Shown here piece after piece: positions 62,839 through 64,000 of a stretch of DNA of 64,000 bases. The translations under genes were made by a program, and so were the position numbers. The notes under the pieces were generated by a model. It was not told the DNA's origin and made no database searches. It was given only the letters and a program-made list of their open reading frames with translations. Within the stretch, counting starts at the first letter, position 1. The number at the start of each line of letters is the position of its first letter. This DNA is from JAEINY01 sp942490535 (GTDB taxonomy: Bacteria > Bacteroidota > Bacteroidia > Bacteroidales > Marinilabiliaceae), in assembly GCA_942490535.1 (NCBI GenBank), contig CALNXQ010000003.1, positions 558,001-622,000 on the forward strand, given 5' to 3'.

Positions 62839-64000
62839 ATGATTACTGTATCAAATCTTGCTATCCAGTTCGGGAAGAAACCGTTATTCTCAGATGTTAA
62901 TTTGAAGTTTACCCCGGGCAACTGTTATGGAATGATTGGTGCCAACGGTGCCGGAAAATCGACCTTTTTAAGAATTTTATCGGGTGAATTGGATTCCACC
63001 CGGGGAAGTGTCACGATGGAGCCAGGGGAGCGTTTGTCTGTATTGAAGCAGGACCACTATGCGTTTGATGAATTTACAGTACTAGATACTGTGATGATGG
63101 GCCACAAAGAGATGTGGGACCTGATGAAAGAAAAAAACGAATTGTATTGCAAACCCGATTTCAGCGAAGAGGATGGTATGAAAGCCGCCAAGCTGGAAGA
63201 TGAGTTCGCAACCATGGGTGGCTGGACAGCCGAAAGCGATGCTGCTGAACTATTGAGTGGCTTGAACATAGCGGAGGACTTGCACGGGCAGTTAATGCAA
63301 AACCTGACCGGTAAAGAAAAAGTACGGGTATTGCTGGCTCAGGCCCTATTTGGCAACCCGGATAACCTGTTGCTGGATGAGCCCACCAACGACCTGGATC
63401 TTGAAACAGTATTGTGGCTGGAGAATTACCTGGCCAACTTCCAAAATACAGTGATTGTCGTTTCCCATGACCGTCACTTCCTGGATAATGTATGTACCAA
63501 CATTATTGACATTGACTTTGGTAAAGTACGTGCCTTCTCCGGTAACTATACCTTCTGGTATGAATCCAGTCAGTTAGCAGCCCGTCAGCTGGCATCAGCC
63601 AATAAGAAAGCGGAAGAGAAAAAGAAAGAACTGCAGGAATTTATTTCCCGATTCAGTGCCAACGTCGCCAAATCGAAGCAGACCACCAGCCGTAAGAAGA
63701 TGATTGAGAAGCTGAACATTGAAGAAATTCAGCCATCAACACGTCGCTACCCTGGTATTATCTTTCAACCATCCCGGCCATCCGGCGACCGCATCTTGAG
63801 TGTGGAAAACATGAGTTACAGCGTAGATGGGGTGACTCTCTTTAAAGATGTGACTTTCAATATCGAGAAAGATGAAAAAGTCATCTTCATCTCCAAAGAT
63901 AACCGTGCTGTCACAGCTTTCTTCCAAATCATTAATGACGAGTTGAAAGCCAATACCGGATCATTTGAATGGGGACAAACCATTACATCGGCTTATCTGC
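62839..64000 (+). CDS. ABC-F family ATP-binding protein (YbiT-like), cut by window end
   Basis: The frame runs open from ATG 62839 to the window edge (387 codons). Domain 1 has Walker A GANGAGKST (about 35-43), signature NLTGKEKVRVLLAQALFG (LTGKE in place of LSGGE, a feature of the YbiT/YkpA-type subgroup) and Walker B NLLLDEPTNDLD. The helical linker (about 245-300) is present and the start of domain 2 is reached (ILSVENMSYSVDG). It is related to, but clearly different from, the ABC-F protein at 19358-20995. Likely a ribosome-associated translation factor. The 3' end lies outside the window. Confidence 0.92.
   Translation, partial: MITVSNLAIQFGKKPLFSDVNLKFTPGNCYGMIGANGAGKSTFLRILSGELDSTRGSVTMEPGERLSVLKQDHYAFDEFTVLDTVMMGHKEMWDLMKEKNELYCKPDFSEEDGMKAAKLEDEFATMGGWTAESDAAELLSGLNIAEDLHGQLMQNLTGKEKVRVLLAQALFGNPDNLLLDEPTNDLDLETVLWLENYLANFQNTVIVVSHDRHFLDNVCTNIIDIDFGKVRAFSGNYTFWYESSQLAARQLASANKKAEEKKKELQEFISRFSANVAKSKQTTSRKKMIEKLNIEEIQPSTRRYPGIIFQPSRPSGDRILSVENMSYSVDGVTLFKDVTFNIEKDEKVIFISKDNRAVTAFFQIINDELKANTGSFEWGQTITSAYL

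Noticed and set aside
1..64000. tRNA, rRNA, insertion sequences or prophage
   Set aside because: No transposase, integrase, phage structural gene, or tRNA/rRNA-like sequence was recognised on either strand by reading. A dedicated RNA search was not possible.

Overview
The window comes from a member of the Bacteroidota, most likely an anaerobic or facultative Marinilabiliales/Bacteroidales-type organism. This rests on several features. A SusC/SusD pair sits behind an ECF sigma factor and a FecR anti-sigma factor. An amylase carries a type IX secretion C-terminal domain. There are DUF5723, DUF2339 and YkuD_2-type families, and many promoters match the Bacteroidota -7 element TAnnTTTG, several with a -33 TTTG. 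No rRNA, tRNA, CRISPR array or intact insertion sequence was seen. The exact genus cannot be read from this sequence. || Layout: (1) 1-3.3 kb: the tail of an unknown gene, a nitroreductase, then a BlaI-type repressor and an M56 (BlaR1-like) membrane protease behind two perfect operator dyads. (2) 3.4-4.2 kb: a VOC protein and the frameshifted remains of a small membrane protein. (3) 4.4-18.6 kb: a cello-oligosaccharide locus. It holds an NrtR-family regulator with a broken NUDIX box, a GPH sugar symporter, a GH94 cellobiose phosphorylase, an ECF sigma/FecR/SusC/SusD module and a GH3 beta-glucosidase lipoprotein. The likely flow is outer-membrane capture, periplasmic trimming, symport of cellobiose and cytoplasmic phosphorolysis. 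(4) 19.3-24.5 kb: an ABC-F protein, a MaoC-like hydratase, a small outer-membrane barrel, an aminotransferase and DUF423. (5) 24.7-28.3 kb: a MarR regulator divergent from a three-gene reductive-dehalogenase-like operon. This has a Tat-exported RdhA-type protein, a three-helix membrane protein and an RdhC/NosR-type FMN-binding membrane protein, with a perfect 17-bp palindrome in the divergent region. (6) 28.4-36.8 kb: a DUF3857/transglutaminase membrane protein, a PD40 lipoprotein, and M16 and M28 peptidases. (7) 37-40.7 kb: a complete NAD salvage operon (nrtR, nicotinamidase, pncB, nadE). (8) 40.8-45.7 kb: a YiiX-type lipoprotein, two convergent L,D-transpeptidases and an unknown helical-repeat protein. 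(9) 46-51.9 kb: DUF2339, an LplT-like transporter and a PlsC-ACP-acyl-ACP-synthetase fusion. (10) 52-54.9 kb: a 126-bp tandem repeat array, a small-molecule phosphotransferase, a cluster of six hairpins and a CysQ-type phosphatase. (11) 55-64 kb: a secreted GH13 amylase, DUF5723, PrsW, ArfB, an acidic unknown protein and a second ABC-F gene cut by the window end. || The strongest candidate for an under-described system is the MarR-rdhA-(B)-rdhC locus. Next come the pair of NrtR paralogues, one with an intact NUDIX box in NAD salvage and one degenerate in a sugar locus, and the two non-coding arrays that share a 42-bp (2 x 21) period but not sequence.
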